DNA from: DASUPK01 sp036505735
Lineage (GTDB): Bacteria > Actinomycetota > Thermoleophilia > Solirubrobacterales > 70-9
Length of the DNA stretch: 45,084 nucleotides
Assembly (NCBI GenBank): GCA_036505735.1
Contig: DASXSZ010000046.1
Span: 1 to 45,084, forward strand
Direction of reading: 5' to 3'
Part shown: positions 1 to 8,309 of the stretch, one piece after another
Position numbering within the stretch: position 1 is the first letter of the stretch
Layout of the letters: each line of letters starts with the position of its first letter
The notes under the pieces: model-generated
Databases searched by the model: none
What the model saw: only the letters and a program-made list of their open reading frames with translations
Told to the model about the DNA's origin: nothing
Made by a program: the position numbers and the translations under genes

Positions 1-67
1 ATGGCCACCAATGGTGCAAGCGAAAAGCGCTTCATGAACTTCCCTCCACCGGTGTTCTTCACCGTAC

Positions 68-498
68 TCAAGGGTCACGCACCAACCAGCCCGCGCCATC
101 GCGCCTGAGCACCGGTTTCGCCCTCCGGGCTCGAGTTTCGCGCGCGCCGCTAGTTATTGAGAGCTCCGCGGGCTCGCCCGAGGGCGCGTCCCGGGTGCCC
201 GCGACGGCCGCGTCGATCAGGTCGGGGCGCCTGAGGCGAGCGCCTCGGAGACCGCGTTCATCGAGCTCCTCCTCGAGCATGTCGAGCGGGATCGAGACCA
301 TCACCGGGCCGGTCGGCGCCGTCTGGGAGAGGGACCAATTTGGCGCTTTCCTCTCGCTATGCGAGTTGGGCGAGCCCGGCCGCGATATGCAGGTTGACGA
401 ACGACGGACGGCCGGTCGCGCGGGCGAAGCCGTCCGCCATCGAGACCGCGGTGCCCTCGTGCAGCCCGAGGTATCTGGCGGCCTTCAACTGAGCGGCT
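68..498 (-). pseudogene. Remnant of a thiamine-diphosphate decarboxylase (benzoylformate decarboxylase-like)
   Basis: Two pieces of one protein family lie on the minus strand in different frames. The upstream piece (about 490-360) reads LHEGTAVSMADGFARATGRP followed by FVNLHIAAGLA, the classic N-terminal ThDP-binding segment of benzoylformate decarboxylase and acetolactate synthase-like enzymes with its catalytic-type Glu, and ends at a TAG at 357-359. The second piece (about 330-240) reads TAPTGPVMVSIPLDMLEEEL, which in intact enzymes lies roughly 90 residues further on. The first ~50 residues, the segment between the pieces and the whole C-terminal half are missing, so this is a truncated, internally deleted gene. 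It directly follows a benzaldehyde-type aldehyde dehydrogenase, the usual next step after benzoylformate decarboxylase, so a former two-gene catabolic unit is likely. The precise boundaries are uncertain. Confidence 0.72.
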
Positions 499-1965
499 CT
501 AGATCGGGTACTCCCGCGGCTGGCCCATGACCATGGTCCAGTGGATGTCGGTGAACTCCTCGAGCGCCGCGTGGCCACCGAACCGTCCCCAGCCGCTCTC
601 CTTCACGCCGCCGAACGGCATCTGCGGCTCGTCGTGGACGGTCGAGTGGTTGACGTGGCAGATCCCGCTCTCGATCCGCTGGGCGACGTCGAGCGCGGTC
701 GGAATGTCCCGGCTGAACACCGCGCCCGCCAGCCCGTAGTTGGTGTCGTTGGCGGTCCGGATCGCCTCGTCGACGTCGGTGTAGGAGAGGATCGGGACGA
801 TCGGGCCGAACGATTCCTCCCCGTAGACCCGCATCTCCGGAGTCACCTTGGTCAGCACCGTCGGCTTGTAGCAGGGACCCTCGGCCTCGCCCCCGGTCTT
901 CACCTCCGCGCCCTTGGTCTTGGCGTCCTCGACCAGCTCGGTGACGTGCTTGAGGTGGGCCTTGTTGATCAGCGGCCCGATCATCGTCTCGGGATTGCTC
1001 GGGTCGCCGACGGTGAGGGAGCTCGCCTTCGCCACCAGCCCGTCGGTGAACTCACCGGCCACCTGGCTGTCGACGATGATCCGCTCGGTCGCCATGCAGA
1101 TCTGACCCGAATGCATGAAGGCCCCGAAGTTGGCCGCGTTGACCGCCTCGTTCAGGTCGGCGTCTGCCATCACGATCATCGGCGCCTTCCCGCCCAGCTC
1201 CAGTAGGCAGCGCTTCAGGTGCCGGCCGCAGTTCTCGGCGATGATCCTGCCCACCCGGGTGGAGCCGGTGAAGTTGATCCGCCGCGTGCGGGGGTGGGCG
1301 ATCAGGGCGTCGACGACCTCGGCGGCGTCATCCGGGTCGTTGGTCAGGTAGTTGATGACGCCCTCGGGCGCGCCCGCGTCCTGGACGCAGTGCACGATCT
1401 GCGCATGGGTCCGCGGACAGAGCTCCGAGCCCTTCAGGATCACCGTGTTGCCGAAGGCGAGCGGCGTCGCGATCGCGCGCGTGCCGAGGATCACCGGTGC
1501 GTTCCACGGAGCGATGCCGACCACCACCCCGGCCGGCTGCCGCCGTGCGATCGCCATGGCGCCGGGGATATCCGAGGGGATCACCTCGCCGACGACCGAG
1601 TAGGCCTGGGCGCCGGCCTCCCGCATCATCCCGCTGGCCAGCTGGACGTTGAACATGCCCCAGCCGAAGGTCCCGCCGGTCTCCTCGGTGACGATCGCGG
1701 CGATCTCCTCGGCCCGCTCCTGCATCAGGTCGGCGGCCTTGGTGAGGATCTCCCGCCGCGCGGCCGGTGGCCCGAACCCCCACGCCTCGAACGCCGCGTC
1801 AGCGGCCTTGACGGCGAGGGCGACGTCCTCGGGCCCCGCGGCCGCCGCCACTCCGACGACGTCGCCGGAGTAGGGGTTTGTCTGCTCGCACTCTCGCCCC
1901 GACTTCGCCGCGACCCAATCCCCGCCGATCAGAAGGTTCTGCTGCTGCTCAACCGCGACCGCCAT
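499..1965 (-). CDS. NAD(P)-dependent aldehyde dehydrogenase, benzaldehyde/salicylaldehyde/vanillin type
   Basis: This 488-residue cytoplasmic enzyme should oxidise an aldehyde to its carboxylate with NAD(P)+. It is the full length usual for the ALDH superfamily. The nucleotide-fold motif IAPWNAP is near residue 152, the general-base Glu256 sits in LELGGKAP, and the nucleophile Cys290 in HSGQICMATER. The FGGVKESGWGRFGG end resembles the aromatic-aldehyde branch (DoxF, VdH, MdlD-like). The ATG is preceded by GAGGAGAGAG about 4 nt upstream, which fixes the start. The adjacent decayed ThDP decarboxylase supports an aromatic aldehyde substrate such as benzaldehyde, but that is inference; the enzyme may now serve another aldehyde. 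It is divergent from metE across a 125-bp gap. Confidence 0.9.
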   Translation of the reverse strand: MAVAVEQQQNLLIGGDWVAAKSGRECEQTNPYSGDVVGVAAAAGPEDVALAVKAADAAFEAWGFGPPAARREILTKAADLMQERAEEIAAIVTEETGGTFGWGMFNVQLASGMMREAGAQAYSVVGEVIPSDIPGAMAIARRQPAGVVVGIAPWNAPVILGTRAIATPLAFGNTVILKGSELCPRTHAQIVHCVQDAGAPEGVINYLTNDPDDAAEVVDALIAHPRTRRINFTGSTRVGRIIAENCGRHLKRCLLELGGKAPMIVMADADLNEAVNAANFGAFMHSGQICMATERIIVDSQVAGEFTDGLVAKASSLTVGDPSNPETMIGPLINKAHLKHVTELVEDAKTKGAEVKTGGEAEGPCYKPTVLTKVTPEMRVYGEESFGPIVPILSYTDVDEAIRTANDTNYGLAGAVFSRDIPTALDVAQRIESGICHVNHSTVHDEPQMPFGGVKESGWGRFGGHAALEEFTDIHWTMVMGQPREYPI

Positions 1966-2090
1966 CGCTCTCTCCTCGACTCGTTCTCCGCGGCCTGCGA
2001 GGTCCCGCGGGCCGCCGCACTCAAAAAGTCATATTGTCATACGTGAAGCCTCACCGACGACCCCCTTGGTGTGCTCGGTAGCCTTGGTCG
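1966..2090. promoter_or_regulatory. Divergent control region between aldehyde dehydrogenase and metE
   Basis: Most of this gap is GC-rich, but 2021-2046 forms an AT-rich island containing a direct repeat, GTCAT (2028-2032) and GTCAT (2036-2040), separated by ATT. TATTGT at 2032-2037 could serve as a -10 for metE. The repeat is a candidate activator or repressor site shared by the two divergent genes. I do not see a cobalamin riboswitch, which sometimes controls metE and would hardly fit here. Confidence 0.35.
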
Positions 2091-4457
2091 ATGGCGCTCT
2101 CCAACGTCTCCGGCTTCCCCCGCATCGGCCGCAACCGCGAGCTCAAGTTCGCCACGGAGGGCTACTGGCGGGGCGAAACCTCCGCCGGTGATCTGTCAAA
2201 GACTGCGAAGGCGATCCGGGTGGAGAACTGGAGGCTGATGCAGGGGGCGGGGGTCGACATGATCCCGTCCAACGACTTCTCCTATTACGACCAGGTGCTC
2301 GACACGATCGCCATGGTCGGCGCGGTCCCGGAACGCTACGGGTGGGGCGGCGGCCAGGTCGACCTCGACACGTACTTCGCCATGGCCCGCGGCCGTCAGT
2401 CCGACGGGGTCGACGTCACCGCGATGGAGATGACGAAGTGGTTCAACACCAACTACCACTACATCGTCCCCGAGCTCGGGCCCGACACGAAGTTCTCGCT
2501 CTCGAGCTCCAAGCCCTTCGACGAGCACGCCGAGGCGATGGAGGAGGTTGGGATCGACACCGTGCCGGTGCTGATCGGACCGGTCAGCTTCCTGCTGCTC
2601 TCCAAGCCCGCCGATGGCGTCTCCGAGCGCTTCGAGGCCATCGACCTGATCGAGGACCTGGTCGAGGTCTACGGCGAGGTGATCGAGAGGCTTGCCGAGC
2701 AGGGGGCGACCTGGGTGCAGCTCGACGAGCCCTGCTTCGTGCAGGACCGCTCCGAGAGGGACCTCGATGCGCTCCGCCTGGCCTACGAGGAGCTCGGAAA
2801 GGTCCACGAGCGGCCGCGGATCCTGGTGAAGACCTATTTCGACCACGTCGGGGACGCCTACGGGATCCTCCGCGACCTGCCGATCGAGGGCCTCGGCCTC
2901 GACTTCGTCGGACGCGTTCACGAGACCTCCGGCGGCCCCGCACATGAGCACGGCGGGCGCCACAACGCCGAGTTCGTCGCCGAGCAGGGGGGCCTCGAGG
3001 ACAAGTGGCTGTTCGCCGGGATCGTCAACGGCCGTAACGTCTGGATCAACCACCTCGAGCATTCGCTCGACGCGCTGGAGGGGCTGCGCGACCGCGCCAA
3101 GCAGGTCGTCGTCTCCACCAGCTGTTCCCTCCTCCATGTCCCGATCGACCTCGAGGCGGAGCCGGCCGGCGGCGACGCGGACCTCGACGACGAGATGCGC
3201 TCCTGGATGGCCTTCGCCGTGCAGAAGGTGGGAGAGGTCACGACCCTCGCGAGGGGCCTGGGCGACGGCCGGTCGGCGATCGCCGATCAGCTCGACGCCA
3301 ACGATCGCGCTCTCGATTCCCGCCGGGATTCCCACCGCACCCGGGATCCGGAGGTCCGCGCCCGCGTCGAGGCGCTCACCGAGGCCGACGCGCGCCGCGA
3401 CACGCCGTTCGTTGAGCGCAAGCGGATCCAACAGCAGAAGCTCGGGCTGCCGACGTTCCCGGCCACCACGATCGGCTCCTTTCCGCAGACCGACGAGATC
3501 CGCGCCACCCGGCGCAGGCTGAAGGCCGGAGAGATCCAGGTGGCCGAATACGAGGAGCTGATGCGCATCGAGATCGACCGGGTGATCGCCTTCCAGGAGG
3601 AGATCGGGCTCGACGTCCTCGTTCACGGCGAGCCGGAGCGCAACGACATGGTCCAGTACTTCGGGGAGCAGATGCTCGGCTACGCGTTCACCCAGAACGC
3701 CTGGGTGCAGTCCTACGGCTCGCGCTACGTGCGCCCGCCGATCGTCTTCGGCGACGTCAGCCGGCCGGCTCCGATGACAGTCGAGTGGATCACCTACGCG
3801 CAGTCGAAAACCGAGAAGCCGGTCAAGGGCATGCTCACGGGTCCGGTCACGATGCTCGAGTGGTCGTTCGTCCGCGACGACCAGCCCCGCTCGGAGACCT
3901 GCGAACAGCTGGCGCTGGCGATCCGCGACGAGGTGGCCGACCTCGAGAAGGAGGGGATCCCGGTCATTCACGTCGACGAGCCGGCGATCCGCGAGGGCCT
4001 GCCATTGCGCCGCGACCGCTGGGACGAGTACCTGAGCTGGGCGGTCTACTCCTTCCGCGTCGCCACCGCGGGGGTGAGCGACGAGACCCAGGTCCACACC
4101 CACATGTGTTACTCGGACTTCGGCGACATCATGGAGCACATCCAGGCGATGGACGCGGACGTCACGCTGATCGAGGCGGCCCGCTCACGGATGGAGCTGC
4201 TGCATCACTGGGAGCGCACCGGCTTCACCCACGACATCGGCCCGGGCGTCTACGACATCCACTCGCCGCGGGTGCCGACGGTGGAGGAGATTCTGGAGCT
4301 ACTTCAGGAGGCCGCCCGGGTGCTGCGCCCGGAGCAGCTCTGGGTCAACCCGGACTGCGGCCTCAAGACACGAACCTGGGATGAGGTCGACCCGAGCCTC
4401 CGCAACATGGTTGAGGCCGCCAAGCAGCTCCGCGAGGAGCTCGTCCCGGCTTCCTAG
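2091..4457 (+). CDS. metE: Cobalamin-independent methionine synthase (5-methyltetrahydropteroyltriglutamate-homocysteine methyltransferase)
   Basis: MetE transfers the methyl group of 5-methyl-tetrahydrofolate polyglutamate to homocysteine, the last step of methionine synthesis, in the cytoplasm. The 788-residue length and two-barrel layout are typical: the N-terminal half opens with SGFPRIGRNRELK and the C-terminal catalytic barrel with FPATTIGSFPQT near residue 460. All four zinc/homocysteine ligands are present: His671 and Cys673 (HMCYSDFGD), Glu695 and Cys756 (NPDCGLKTR). The ATG at 2091 opens the conserved N-terminus although no strong ribosome-binding site precedes it. The length is slightly above the usual ~760 residues, with an acidic insertion near residue 360. 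No other methionine gene is adjacent. Confidence 0.97.
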   Translation: MALSNVSGFPRIGRNRELKFATEGYWRGETSAGDLSKTAKAIRVENWRLMQGAGVDMIPSNDFSYYDQVLDTIAMVGAVPERYGWGGGQVDLDTYFAMARGRQSDGVDVTAMEMTKWFNTNYHYIVPELGPDTKFSLSSSKPFDEHAEAMEEVGIDTVPVLIGPVSFLLLSKPADGVSERFEAIDLIEDLVEVYGEVIERLAEQGATWVQLDEPCFVQDRSERDLDALRLAYEELGKVHERPRILVKTYFDHVGDAYGILRDLPIEGLGLDFVGRVHETSGGPAHEHGGRHNAEFVAEQGGLEDKWLFAGIVNGRNVWINHLEHSLDALEGLRDRAKQVVVSTSCSLLHVPIDLEAEPAGGDADLDDEMRSWMAFAVQKVGEVTTLARGLGDGRSAIADQLDANDRALDSRRDSHRTRDPEVRARVEALTEADARRDTPFVERKRIQQQKLGLPTFPATTIGSFPQTDEIRATRRRLKAGEIQVAEYEELMRIEIDRVIAFQEEIGLDVLVHGEPERNDMVQYFGEQMLGYAFTQNAWVQSYGSRYVRPPIVFGDVSRPAPMTVEWITYAQSKTEKPVKGMLTGPVTMLEWSFVRDDQPRSETCEQLALAIRDEVADLEKEGIPVIHVDEPAIREGLPLRRDRWDEYLSWAVYSFRVATAGVSDETQVHTHMCYSDFGDIMEHIQAMDADVTLIEAARSRMELLHHWERTGFTHDIGPGVYDIHSPRVPTVEEILELLQEAARVLRPEQLWVNPDCGLKTRTWDEVDPSLRNMVEAAKQLREELVPAS

Positions 4458-4589
4458 CCGGGCCTTTCCCGCACGCTGCGCCAATTTCGCAGCTTGTTAA
4501 CGATCCTTTAGCGCCGTGTTAGCGGTTGCTTGCACAATGGGGCTTCGATAAACGATGGTTCGGCGGGGAGCCGGCCGGAAGGGGACGAC

Positions 4590-4901
4590 ATGGAAGCCAA
4601 CGGAGTGCAGGGACTACAGGTAGGGGGCCGCGAGCCTAAGGCACTGCTCCTGAACGACGGGACGAGGCTCGCCCTCGAGGACGAGGGCCCCGGTGGACGG
4701 GCCGACTGGATGCTGCTCGGCGACGAGGGGGCCGAAGATCGTGAGCTGAGCGTCGAGGACGCGATCCGGATCGCGGGGGACCGGCACGCGGACTACGTCC
4801 GGATCAGGACCCGCTCGGAGATCGCCTGGCTTCGCCTGGTCTCGGAGTGGTTCGAGCAGGAGGCGCGCCGGCTCGATACGGAGCTCAGCGCCGCTACCTA
4901 G
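4590..4901 (+). CDS. Small acidic protein of unknown function
   Basis: The frame could open at a TTG at 4530, but the ATG at 4590 is preceded by GGAAGGGG with good spacing, giving a 103-residue protein. It is acidic, with a likely beta-rich N-terminus (LLLNDGTRLALEDEG) and a helical C-terminus ending in EWFEQEARRLDTELSA. I recognise no domain. It has no signal peptide or membrane segment and is probably cytoplasmic. Its last 8 nt overlap the convergent aldehyde dehydrogenase. The coding call rests on the ribosome-binding site, frame length and base composition. Confidence 0.6.
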   Translation: MEANGVQGLQVGGREPKALLLNDGTRLALEDEGPGGRADWMLLGDEGAEDRELSVEDAIRIAGDRHADYVRIRTRSEIAWLRLVSEWFEQEARRLDTELSAAT

Positions 4902-6444
4902 GTCGGCGTCGCCCAAGCCGCCTACGCCAGTCGCGGGCGTTGAAGAAGTCCGTGACCTTGCGCAGCTGCCGCCGGCGCTTGTCGGTGTAGGGGAAGTAGA
5001 GCGGCTCGCGCTTCTGCCCGAAGCGGGTGATCACCAGCGACTCGGGGCGGACGAACTTCTTGATCCCGTACTCGCCGTGGCGGAAGCCGATGCCCGAGTC
5101 TTTCCAGCCCCCCATCGGCACGTCGGAGGCCAGGAAGCCGACCAGCACGTCGTTGACGTTCGCGGTCCCGACCTCGAGCCTGCGCGCCACGGCCTCCGCC
5201 TCGCGCTTGCTGCCGAAGACCGAGGCGGCCAGCCCGTAGCGGGTGTCGTTGGCGAGCCGGACCGCCTCGTCCGCGTCGCGGACCTTCATCACCCCGACGA
5301 CCGGCCCAAAGCTCTCGTCGCGCATCACCTTCATCGAGTGGTCGACGCCGGTGATCACGGTGGGCGGGTACCAGTCGCCCTCGCCCTCGAGGCGCTCTCC
5401 CCCGGTGAGGATGGTGGCGCCGGCGCGTCTGGCGTCCTCCACATGGTCCTCGACGATCTTCGTCTGCGGCGGGAAGGTCATCGCCCCGACGTCCTTGCCG
5501 TGCTCGCGGCCATCCATGCCCTGGTTCAGCCTCTTGACCTCATCGGTGAAGCGGGTGACGAACTCGTCGTAGACCGGCTCCTCCACATAAAGCCGCTCCA
5601 CCGAGATGCAGACCTGGCCCGAGTTGGCGAACGCCCCCCAGGCGGCGGCGTTGGCAGCTCTCTCCACGTCTGCGCTGCCCAGCACGATCATCGGGTCCTT
5701 GCCGCCGAGCTCCGCGCTCACCGGGGTGAGCCTTTCGGCCGCCCGGGCGAGGACCTTCTTCGCCGTCCGGTCGGAGCCCGTGAACTGGACGAAGTCCACC
5801 TCGTCGACCAGCGCCGAGCCGGTCTCTCCCATGCCGTTGACGACGTCGAAGACGTCGGGGCCGCCGATTTCCGACTTCCACGCCCCGACGATCTCACCGA
5901 GGCCAAGCGGGGTGACCTCCGACGGCTTGATGACGACCGCGCAGCCGGCGATCAGCGCGGGGATCGCGTCGCCGAGCGAGAGGATCAACGGGAAGTTCCA
6001 GGGGCTGATCACGCCGACGACGGGATACGGCCGGTACTGGACGCGCAGCTTCTTCACCTTCATCAGCGGCGAGTGGGCCGGCACGCGCTCGTCGCCGATG
6101 TACTTGCCCGCCTTCTTGCCGTAGAAGTTGATCAGGTCGACGACGTACGGCGTCTCACCCATGGACTCCGCCCGCACCTTGCCGGTCTCCCGCTGCATCA
6201 TGTCGGCGATCTGGTCCTGGTGGTCGAGCAGCCAGTCCCGGAGCTCATAAAGCCACCGGGCGCGGCCCTTGATCCCAAGCGCCTCCCAGGCCGGCTGGTT
6301 GGCGCGGAGCCGAGCGACGGCCGCGGCAACCTCGGCGGGGCCGTCGAGCGGCAAGCTCGTGATCACCGATCCGTCTGCTGGGTTCGTGACCTCGAAGCTC
6401 TCTTGCGACGCCTTGACGTCCCCGGTGACCGTGTCGATGGCCAT
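4894..6444 (-). CDS. Aldehyde dehydrogenase family protein with basic C-terminal tail
   Basis: A 516-residue NAD(P)-dependent aldehyde dehydrogenase. ISPWNFPLIL lies near residue 146, the general base is Glu245 in AELGGKDP and the nucleophile is Cys279 in NSGQVCISVER. The frame is open upstream to 6618, but the ATG at 6444 has AGGAGAG seven nt before it and matches the family N-terminus, so I place the start there. The C-terminus (YFPYTDKRRRQLRKVTDFF and a short Arg-rich tail) extends past the catalytic fold; related actinobacterial proteins are often annotated as succinate-semialdehyde dehydrogenases, but the substrate cannot be read from the sequence. It overlaps the convergent small gene by 8 nt. 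A perfect 18-bp palindrome lies 41 bp upstream of its start and probably governs it. Confidence 0.88.
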   Translation of the reverse strand: MAIDTVTGDVKASQESFEVTNPADGSVITSLPLDGPAEVAAAVARLRANQPAWEALGIKGRARWLYELRDWLLDHQDQIADMMQRETGKVRAESMGETPYVVDLINFYGKKAGKYIGDERVPAHSPLMKVKKLRVQYRPYPVVGVISPWNFPLILSLGDAIPALIAGCAVVIKPSEVTPLGLGEIVGAWKSEIGGPDVFDVVNGMGETGSALVDEVDFVQFTGSDRTAKKVLARAAERLTPVSAELGGKDPMIVLGSADVERAANAAAWGAFANSGQVCISVERLYVEEPVYDEFVTRFTDEVKRLNQGMDGREHGKDVGAMTFPPQTKIVEDHVEDARRAGATILTGGERLEGEGDWYPPTVITGVDHSMKVMRDESFGPVVGVMKVRDADEAVRLANDTRYGLAASVFGSKREAEAVARRLEVGTANVNDVLVGFLASDVPMGGWKDSGIGFRHGEYGIKKFVRPESLVITRFGQKREPLYFPYTDKRRRQLRKVTDFFNARDWRRRLGRRRPR

Positions 6445-6472
6445 GCTCGCTCTCCTCTCGCTCGGTCGCCCG

Positions 6473-6502
6473 ACTCTAGCGTGAACTGGCCAGCTGGCCA
6501 GT
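6473..6502 (-). promoter_or_regulatory. Operator-like 18-bp palindrome overlapping the predicted aldehyde dehydrogenase promoter
   Basis: ACTGGCCAGCTGGCCAGT at 6485-6502 is a perfect palindrome made of two tandem copies of the self-complementary octamer CTGGCCAG. On the minus strand a -10-like TAGAGT lies at 6478-6473, so a -35 at normal spacing would fall inside the palindrome. That is a typical repressor position (TetR- or GntR-like), but the regulator is unknown and no candidate gene is adjacent. Confidence 0.5.
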
Positions 6503-6554
6503 CGGTGCCATGTGCCCGGTGTTGCACCCTGCCGTCCGAGCACGGCCCGCGCTT

Positions 6555-6568
6555 GTGCCGATCGGCAC
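6555..6568. promoter_or_regulatory. 14-bp perfect palindrome upstream of the PII gene
   Basis: GTGCCGATCGGCAC is a perfect inverted repeat with no spacer, 118 bp before the PII start and 110 bp from the divergent aldehyde dehydrogenase. It could be a protein-binding site for either gene. Chance occurrence in GC-rich DNA is not negligible. Confidence 0.3.
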
Positions 6569-6686
6569 TCTCGACCGCTTGGAGCAACGCCCGCGCGCGA
6601 TTTTCGACAGAGGGCCAAAGACTGCGTGCCTGCGCATGCCTACCGTGGCGGGCGACAGCTGTTGCCGTCCTCGGGGGAGCCGCTCC

Positions 6687-7073
6687 TTGAAGAAAATCGA
6701 AGCGTTCATCCGCCATGAGGCGTTCGAGCCGATCCGCTCCGAGCTGCTCGACAAGGGGTTCCCCTCGCTCTCGATCTCCGAGGTCAAGGGGTCCGGCCGG
6801 CAGAAGGGATTGGTCGAGGCCTACCGGGGCTCGTCGCTGACGGTCTCCGTGCGGCCAAAGCTCAAGCTCGAGGTGGTCGTCGACGACGGCGATACGGGGC
6901 CGGTGATCGAGACGATCATCCGTCACGCCCGCTCGGGGGAGATCGGCGACGGCAAGATCTTCGTTCTCCCGGTGGAGGCAGCGATCCGCATCCGCACGGG
7001 AGAGGAGGGCGAGTCCATCCTCCAGGCCCACAGCGAGGAGGAGATCGCCGCCGGCGCGGCGCAGGACGAATGA
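6687..7073 (+). CDS. PII-family nitrogen signal protein lacking the modifiable T-loop tyrosine
   Basis: The 128-residue product matches GlnB/GlnK along its length without gaps: LKKIEAFIRHEAFEP at the start, the EVKGSGRQKG loop base at 32-41, IGDGKIFVLPVE and IRIRTGEEG. These form the ATP/ADP and 2-oxoglutarate sensing trimer known from the family. I start it at TTG 6687 because it aligns with residue 1 of PII proteins and is preceded by GGGGGAG seven nt upstream. In the T-loop Tyr46 is kept, but residue 51, the uridylylation/adenylylation Tyr, is Leu, and Lys85 is Glu. Control by covalent modification at Tyr51 is therefore not possible; nucleotide and 2-oxoglutarate binding could persist. No amtB, glnD or glnA lies nearby. 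It overlaps the next gene by ATGA. Confidence 0.9.
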   Translation: MKKIEAFIRHEAFEPIRSELLDKGFPSLSISEVKGSGRQKGLVEAYRGSSLTVSVRPKLKLEVVVDDGDTGPVIETIIRHARSGEIGDGKIFVLPVEAAIRIRTGEEGESILQAHSEEEIAAGAAQDE

Positions 7074-8239
7074 CCATGCGCGAGCTCAGCACCCGCATGA
7101 TCGAGGCCGTCCTGGACGGTGAGGGGCTTCAGGGTGTGGCCGAGCTGGCCGCCGCGGAGGCCGGCGGGCCGGTGGCGATCGTGCTGCCGCCGCGTGGATT
7201 GGCGGCGCGCGCTCCGGACGGCGGCGAGTTGAACGGACTGGCCGAGTACGTGAAGGCCCGCGTTGCGGACACGGAGGCGACGGCCCCGGACCCGATCGTC
7301 CTCGAGCGCTCGATCGAGGCCGGCGGGAGGATTGTCGGCGTCGTGCTGCTGCTCGAGCAGGAGTCGGAGGAAGGCGAGCAGCCCCTGCTGGTCGACCGCG
7401 AGGAGGTGCTGCGGGCGGCGGCCCTGGCGGCGCTCGCCGAGGTGGCGGTGGCAGACGCTCGCGAGGAGGCCGAGCGCAAGATGCGCGGCGGGCTGATCGA
7501 GGAGCTGCGCTCCCGGGAGATCGAGACGGCCAAGGCGACCGCCAAGGCCGCGCGGCTCGGCTGCGACCTGGCCCGTGGCGCGATCGCGCTGGTCGCCGAG
7601 ATCGAGTCCGCCAGCCCGAGCCATGCGACGGCGCTGGTCGAGGCCGAGTACGAGGGGTCGCTCGCCGAGCTCGCCGACGGCCGTCTCTACGCGATCCTGC
7701 CCGCTCGAGGCGGCGACGACGCGCCGGAGAAGACCCTGCAGGGCGCGGGCCGCATCGCCAACCGGCTTCGCAAGCACGGCATGGCGGCCGTCTCCTCCTT
7801 CTATCCCGATCCCGGCGAGCTCCACCGTGCGATCAAGGAGGCCGAGCTGGTCCTGGACGTGATCACCCGCGAGCCGGAGATCGCCGAGGCGCTGGAGGAG
7901 GGGATCGCGGCGAGCGGCGTCTACCGGCTGCTCTTCCGGGCCCTGATCTCCGATCCCGAGGAGGTGCGCAGCTTCTACCGCGACACCGTCGAGCCGCTGG
8001 TCCGCTACGACGACCAGTACCGCTCGGACCTGCTCGGCACCCTCGAGGAGTATCTGGCGAGTGACTGCAACATGAACGCGACGGCCCGGGCGATCTTCGC
8101 CCACCGCCACACGGTGGCCTACCGGCTGGAGCGGGTCAGGGAGCTGACCGGGCTCGACCCGCAGATCTCCGAGGACCGCGAGCGGCTCGGCCTCGGCATC
8201 AAGGCCTACCGGATCCTCGCGCCGGCCCTGCCGCGCTGA
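7070..8239 (+). CDS. PucR/CdaR-family transcriptional regulator
   Basis: A 389-residue cytoplasmic regulator. The C-terminal 65 residues are the PucR-type helix-turn-helix (LLGTLEEYLASDCNMNATA, then HRHTVAYRLERVRELTGLD), preceded by a degenerate GGDEF-like sensory region at about 170-290 (ARGAIALVAEIES and RLRKHGMAAVSSFYP). The N-terminal 150 residues look like a GAF-type sensor. The first ATG overlaps the PII stop as ATGA, so the pair is probably translationally coupled; a second ATG at 7076 is also possible. Family members control purine, sugar-diacid or amino-compound use. Coupling to a PII protein suggests a nitrogen-related role, which is inference. Confidence 0.85.
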   Translation: MTMRELSTRMIEAVLDGEGLQGVAELAAAEAGGPVAIVLPPRGLAARAPDGGELNGLAEYVKARVADTEATAPDPIVLERSIEAGGRIVGVVLLLEQESEEGEQPLLVDREEVLRAAALAALAEVAVADAREEAERKMRGGLIEELRSREIETAKATAKAARLGCDLARGAIALVAEIESASPSHATALVEAEYEGSLAELADGRLYAILPARGGDDAPEKTLQGAGRIANRLRKHGMAAVSSFYPDPGELHRAIKEAELVLDVITREPEIAEALEEGIAASGVYRLLFRALISDPEEVRSFYRDTVEPLVRYDDQYRSDLLGTLEEYLASDCNMNATARAIFAHRHTVAYRLERVRELTGLDPQISEDRERLGLGIKAYRILAPALPR

Positions 8240-8309
8240 AAGCCCCACAGCCCTCCTCGCCGGTGGTACGGTCCCGCCAGAGGAAGGAACCTACGGCGAG
8301 GGGGGAAGG

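Noticed and set aside
1..108. 35-codon plus-strand frame at the window start
   Set aside because: No ribosome-binding context or recognisable motif, and it overlaps the pseudogene region; not supportable as a gene.
1966..2090. Cobalamin riboswitch before metE
   Set aside because: The gap is too short for a typical cobalamin aptamer and no B12-box-like conserved segment is visible.
2196..4139. Long open frame (about 647 codons) antisense to metE
   Set aside because: It is the usual mirror frame of a GC-rich gene; its translation is rich in Asp, Arg, Leu, Val and Gly without any domain, while the sense strand encodes complete MetE.
4530..4589. TTG 4530 as start of the small acidic protein
   Set aside because: No ribosome-binding site precedes it, whereas ATG 4590 has GGAAGGGG at the right distance.
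5077..6690. Long plus-strand frame antisense to the second aldehyde dehydrogenase
   Set aside because: Mirror frame of a clear ALDH gene; no motif, no ribosome-binding site and a composition typical of antisense GC-rich sequence.
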